A stretch of DNA of 26,915 bases from Myxococcales bacterium (GTDB lineage Bacteria; Myxococcota; Polyangia; HGW-17; SLPX01): NCBI GenBank assembly GCA_007131745.1, contig SLPX01000357.1:1-26915 (forward strand). The letters are read 5' to 3'. How positions within the stretch are numbered: position 1 is the first letter of the stretch; every line of letters begins with the position of its first letter. Shown here piece after piece: positions 24,237 through 26,915 of the stretch. Made by a program: the position numbers and the translations under genes. The notes below the pieces were generated by a model. That model saw nothing but the letters and a program-made list of their open reading frames with translations, had not been told where the DNA came from and made no database searches.

Positions 24237-25403
24237 CTACTCCGGAGCGGGGGCTTCACCTGCGAGCAGCATGACGCCGACCCGCTGCACGATCGGTACG
24301 AACGTAGAGGGATCACGTTCCGTTATATCGCTGAACGCTACGAGCACCCGTCCGCTCTCCAAACGCAGTGCAGAGGGTTTGCTGGGCTCACCAACTGTAC
24401 TCGCGGTGAGTCGTTCTTCGACGCCGAGGGTTCCATCGGGGGATAGAGAGCGACGATGGAGCACGAACCCGGAGGGTCCGAACGGGTAGATGTAGTAAAG
24501 GTCGAGCCCCCCATCAACCCGCGGTACAAGCGCAGTATCGTGTACGTTTGGGCTGGAATCCGTGACCCGCTGCGGCTCGCCGAAAACTTCGCCATCTCCC
24601 ATGACCACAAACGAGACCATGGGCTCATGACCCACGGGATACTGAAACGCGTACGCCAGCATCGTCGACGACGCACCGAACGGGGCTACAACAGGCATCG
24701 CTCCGGGCTCGGAATGGACCAGCACAGGTGTACCGAGATCGTCCGGACCATCACCGAGCGCCAGTCGAAGCATGGAGTTTCCATCACGGAACGCGAGCGC
24801 GACACCGTCGTGGTGCGGCGCAAACCGGGGCCATGAAAGTGTGCTATCGACCCCGCTAACCGAGGGCAGCGCGCGTTCCCCATCTGCGCCAAGCTCGTAG
24901 AGGGTCGGAGAAGCGTAAAGCGTTGAACCCACTTGAAAATACAGCAGATCTCCGACAAAAGACGGACTCGAGCGAAACTTGTGCTGCTCACCCTCGACGC
25001 GGGTGAACTCGCCAAACCCGACATCAACGCATCCGCTCACCTCAAAAAGATCGAGTCGCTCAAACAACTCGTCGCCGCTGTCGAATACCAGCCGCACGCA
25101 GTCGCCAGGTCCCTCTGTGATCGCAATTTGGAAATCCATCGTGTCCGCCGGCCCAAGCCAGATCACATCATCCGGCCCCGCCGGCAGCTCGGCAACCGTG
25201 AGCGGTGGCGTATGTACGCCGTTGCCTGCATCAGGATCCCCTCCATCAGGGTCCCCGGCGTCGGGTTCTCCACCGTCGCTCTCTCCTGCATCGAGAAAAG
25301 CCGCGTCCGTCTGAGATGGGTCGCCTTTGCTCTTATCGTCGCAAGCCGTTCCGGTGACAACGAACGAACAAAAGACGAATGTCGACAAGATGATCCGGCT
25401 CAT
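24237..25403 (-). CDS. Lipoprotein with Asp/Gly-rich linker, beta-propeller-like
   Basis: Unrecognised predicted lipoprotein of 388 residues from ATG 25403. That start gives the signal SRIILSTFVFCSFVVTGTAC with lipidated Cys21. An upstream in-frame ATG at 25463 has a better ribosome binding site (GAAGG, 8 nt) but adds a 20-residue polar leader; both are possible. The mature protein starts with a linker rich in DAGE/DGGD/PDAG units (about 30-55), as is common in myxobacterial surface lipoproteins. It continues as repetitive beta-rich sequence with blade-like motifs (SWPRFAPHHDGVALAFRDG, TALVPRVDGGLDLYYIYPFG, LRLESGRVLVAFSD), suggesting a beta-propeller (inference). The gene is GC-richer by eye than its neighbours, stands alone on the minus strand between two tRNA-derived repeats, and may have been acquired. 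Confidence 0.75.
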   Translation of the reverse strand: MSRIILSTFVFCSFVVTGTACDDKSKGDPSQTDAAFLDAGESDGGEPDAGDPDGGDPDAGNGVHTPPLTVAELPAGPDDVIWLGPADTMDFQIAITEGPGDCVRLVFDSGDELFERLDLFEVSGCVDVGFGEFTRVEGEQHKFRSSPSFVGDLLYFQVGSTLYASPTLYELGADGERALPSVSGVDSTLSWPRFAPHHDGVALAFRDGNSMLRLALGDGPDDLGTPVLVHSEPGAMPVVAPFGASSTMLAYAFQYPVGHEPMVSFVVMGDGEVFGEPQRVTDSSPNVHDTALVPRVDGGLDLYYIYPFGPSGFVLHRRSLSPDGTLGVEERLTASTVGEPSKPSALRLESGRVLVAFSDITERDPSTFVPIVQRVGVMLLAGEAPAPE

Positions 25404-25755
25404 CGTGAGCAGCCCATGGCCCAACAGATTCTGAACTCCAACTGCATCGGGAAGAATAGTCATATCACAAACCTTCTTTCTTTTTTTCGAGAAAATATCG
25501 AAGTTGAATGTGCTTTGGCAAGAAAAACCGATCCAACAAACGTCTGTTTTGGAAATAGCCTGAATGTTTTGCCGGTTCAATCCCGGCTCCGTCCATCTCC
25601 TTGAAGATCACCCAAAAAGATGGAATAGTATCCCCGAGTCTTTCGTCCTGTGAACAGTTGTTGACAAAAAACAGAAGGAATGCAGAAAAAACCATCCAAA
25701 ACCGAACAACAAAGACGTAGAATGAGCCGAATTACATAAAAAAAGGAGAAAGATC
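25404..25755. other. Divergent intergenic region with no gene
   Basis: About 350 bp between the minus-strand lipoprotein gene and the plus-strand repeat-protein gene. It is AT-richer by eye than the lipoprotein gene and holds the stray tRNA 3' fragment (25571-25595) and a TTGACA at 25661 with no matching -10 box. TAGAAT at 25718-25723 is a possible -10 for the downstream gene, but without a clear -35. An apparent minus-strand frame across it carries DGAGIEPA, a tRNA-antisense artefact, and is not a gene. Confidence 0.7.
25571..25602 (+). repeat. Imperfect direct repeat, right copy: stray tRNA 3' end
   Basis: Contains a perfect T arm (GCCGG, TTCAATC, CCGGC), then TCCGTCC and A, exactly the length of a tRNA 3' end (25571-25595), and continues to match for 7 bp beyond. 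It is 28/32 identical to 24142-24173. No matching 5' half (GGACGGA or GCCCGGA) or convincing anticodon arm lies upstream. It is therefore a fragment or decayed tRNA, and a possible attachment-site remnant. Confidence 0.7.
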
Positions 25756-26724
25756 ATGAAACAGGTAAAATTTTTCACAGCATTTGCAGCGGCTGCGTTG
25801 ATGCTTGCGTTTTCAGCTCAAACGGCTGAAGCTCAGCCGAGGGCGACTTCGTATTACTCACCTCAACTCTACAGGGGACATATAGTGTACTTCTCCGACG
25901 GCGGACAGCCCATGTATTGCTACGACGGAGTCGCGTACCACGTCCCTCAAAACACCCGATCTTACCGAAGACTTGTCAACCATTACTCTTACAACAGCAG
26001 AGCATACAGGCGGTGGTACAGAAATGTCGGCAGGCCGTATTACGACTCTTGCGGCATCATATCCATCGAGGGTTATGTGCCTCTCTACTACGATGGGTAC
26101 GTAGTTTATTATGACGATTCAGGACTTCCCTACTATTACTACAACAACAGAGTGGTCCATATCCCGAGATCCTACAGAGGATTCAACAATTACGTGAACC
26201 ACTACCGCCGACACCGGACTCATTACAGGCGTTGGAACAGAACCTACGGCAACCGGTATCGTACGTATCGAAGGTCGCATAGATCCACGCACCAAAGAAC
26301 ATCGCCTCAAAGACATCGACAGCACAGAAGCACAAGACAAGACCACCGCAGATCTTCGAATGTTCACAGGCGGGTGGAACGCAACCACAGGCAAGCCGAA
26401 AGAAGAATTCAGGATGCTCACAGAAGAGTGGATGACGCTCACAGAAGAGTCGAAGATGCCCACAGAAGGGTCGAAGACACTCACAGGAGAATAAGACAAG
26501 ATCAAAGGAATATGCAAAGAGACATGCATCGATCCACCAGGCAACCTGCACACCGCCACCGCACAACAACCACGCAACCGACCCGCCACCGCACAACAAC
26601 TACGCAACCGACCCGCGGCCGTACCGACAGCCGTACAGACAGCCGCAGGGATCGCCGGGATCGGAAAGGGTCGGATGACAGACGCGAACGCCGCGGAACC
26701 ACCCGTGATCGCCGAGGCCGGTAA
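25756..26724 (+). CDS. Exported Tyr/His/Arg-rich repeat protein
   Basis: Unrecognised secreted or surface protein of 322 residues; AAGGAG precedes ATG 25756 at the usual distance. A Sec signal peptide (about 1-26, ending AEA) is followed by two copies of a Tyr-rich module, residues 41-92 and 114-165. They align without gaps at an exact offset of 73 residues, with 21 of 52 positions identical (for example VNHY and YRRW in both). From about 165 the protein is almost only Arg, His, Thr, Ser and Asp. It includes four 7-residue units of the type DAHRRVE (220-247) and two 10-residue units RHRTTTTQPT. The net charge is strongly positive. A cell-surface, polyanion-binding or structural role is plausible but unproven. 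Start and frame are secure; function is unknown. Confidence 0.85.
   Translation: MKQVKFFTAFAAAALMLAFSAQTAEAQPRATSYYSPQLYRGHIVYFSDGGQPMYCYDGVAYHVPQNTRSYRRLVNHYSYNSRAYRRWYRNVGRPYYDSCGIISIEGYVPLYYDGYVVYYDDSGLPYYYYNNRVVHIPRSYRGFNNYVNHYRRHRTHYRRWNRTYGNRYRTYRRSHRSTHQRTSPQRHRQHRSTRQDHRRSSNVHRRVERNHRQAERRIQDAHRRVDDAHRRVEDAHRRVEDTHRRIRQDQRNMQRDMHRSTRQPAHRHRTTTTQPTRHRTTTTQPTRGRTDSRTDSRRDRRDRKGSDDRRERRGTTRDRRGR
26413..26496 (+). repeat. Tandem 21-bp repeat, 4 units
   Basis: Four consecutive 21-bp units (consensus begins gatgctcacagaagagt) encode DAHRRVD, DAHRRVE, DAHRRVE and DTHRRIR within the exported repeat protein. The heptad length would place the charged residues on a fixed face of a helix. Confidence 0.92.
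26554..26613 (+). repeat. Tandem 30-bp repeat, 2 units
   Basis: Two adjacent 30-bp units encode RHRTTTTQPT twice in the same exported protein; the only base difference is C/T at the third base of one Thr codon. Confidence 0.92.
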
Positions 26725-26841
26725 CCTCAGTCCGACATCACCCGAAGCAATCCCCCAATCTTTCCTTTTAACAAAACTCTATGTAGAAAATCGAAATAGA
26801 GAAGGTTTCCGTGGAAAGCTTTTCAAGCAATCCACTTGCTG

Positions 26842-26915
26842 TCAGGATTTTTCCTCTTCCTCTTCCTCTTCCTTCTCTTCCGGCTTCTTCTCTTCCGGCT
26901 TCTCCTCTTCCTTCT
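26842..26915 (-). CDS. C-terminal end of a Glu/Lys/Pro-rich protein, partial
   Basis: Read on the minus strand from the right edge, the sequence encodes a run of Glu and Lys with repeated KPEEK units, ending EEKS before TGA (complement of 26842-26844). Only about 24 codons lie in the window, so the gene continues to the right. Low-complexity acidic tails of this kind occur on many proteins, and no family can be named. It is convergent with the repeat-protein gene; the 117 bp between them contain no clear terminator. Confidence 0.5.
   Translation of the reverse strand, partial: KEEEKPEEKKPEEKEEEEEEEKS

Noticed and set aside
24933..25604. Plus-strand frame of 223 codons opposite the lipoprotein gene
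   Set aside because: The minus strand shows a lipobox and a patterned beta-rich sequence; the plus frame lacks a ribosome binding site and runs through the tRNA fragment.
25465..25695. Minus-strand frame containing DGAGIEPA
   Set aside because: Same artefact, from the stray tRNA 3' fragment; kept only as evidence for that fragment.
26413..26496. CRISPR-like array
   Set aside because: Units are contiguous 21-bp coding repeats without spacers.
26848..26915. TTCC-rich microsatellite at the right edge
   Set aside because: Explained as the reverse complement of Glu/Lys codons in a partial gene with an in-frame stop.

Overview
The window looks like chromosomal DNA from a Gram-negative, deltaproteobacterial-type bacterium (Myxococcota, Bradymonadota or Desulfobacterota grade). 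The reasons are a complete outer-membrane type II secretion system (T2SS) in the order gspC-D-E-F-G-H-I-J-K-L-M-N, several predicted lipoproteins, an Asp-Ala-Gly/Asp-Gly-Gly linker of the kind common in myxobacterial lipoproteins, and moderate GC by eye. Taxonomy is inferred from gene content only.

Layout: (1) 1-2962: the tail of a Lys-rich protein with a winged-helix-like C-terminus, then an 843-aa Lon-family AAA+ protease with a Ser-Lys dyad. (2) 3114-17799: the T2SS cluster, all on the plus strand, tightly packed with several ATGA start/stop overlaps. It encodes the inner-membrane connector GspC, secretin GspD, ATPase GspE, platform GspF, major pseudopilin GspG, minor pseudopilins GspH-I-J-K, the GspL/M assembly platform and GspN. 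It ends in a small cysteine-containing lipoprotein that is a pilotin candidate. (3) 17802-18995, minus strand: an M29 metallo-aminopeptidase, convergent with the T2SS cluster. (4) 19218-21985: an XPB-like SF2 helicase overlapping by 4 bp with a DUF790/Bax1-like nuclease, then (22018-23913) a lipoprotein serine peptidase of the S37 type. (5) 23995-25602: tRNA-Leu(TAA) with a promoter, then a minus-strand lipoprotein gene of different character, bounded on its far side by a stray copy of a tRNA 3' end. This looks like a small inserted segment. (6) 25756-26724: an exported Tyr/His/Arg-rich repeat protein, then the C-terminal end of a Glu/Lys-rich gene running in from the right edge on the minus strand.

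How the parts fit: the T2SS would secrete folded periplasmic proteins, and the exported S37-type peptidase and repeat protein are possible but unproven substrates. The helicase/nuclease pair is a DNA-processing module independent of secretion. The most unusual features are collagen-like Gly-Ala-Pro tails on two minor pseudopilins, hydrophobic Gly-rich inserts in GspI and GspK, the pilotin-like lipoprotein at the operon end, the XPB-Bax1 pair in a bacterium, and the tRNA-flanked lipoprotein segment. I found no CRISPR array, insertion sequence, integrase or rRNA gene, and no wholly novel system that I could defend.
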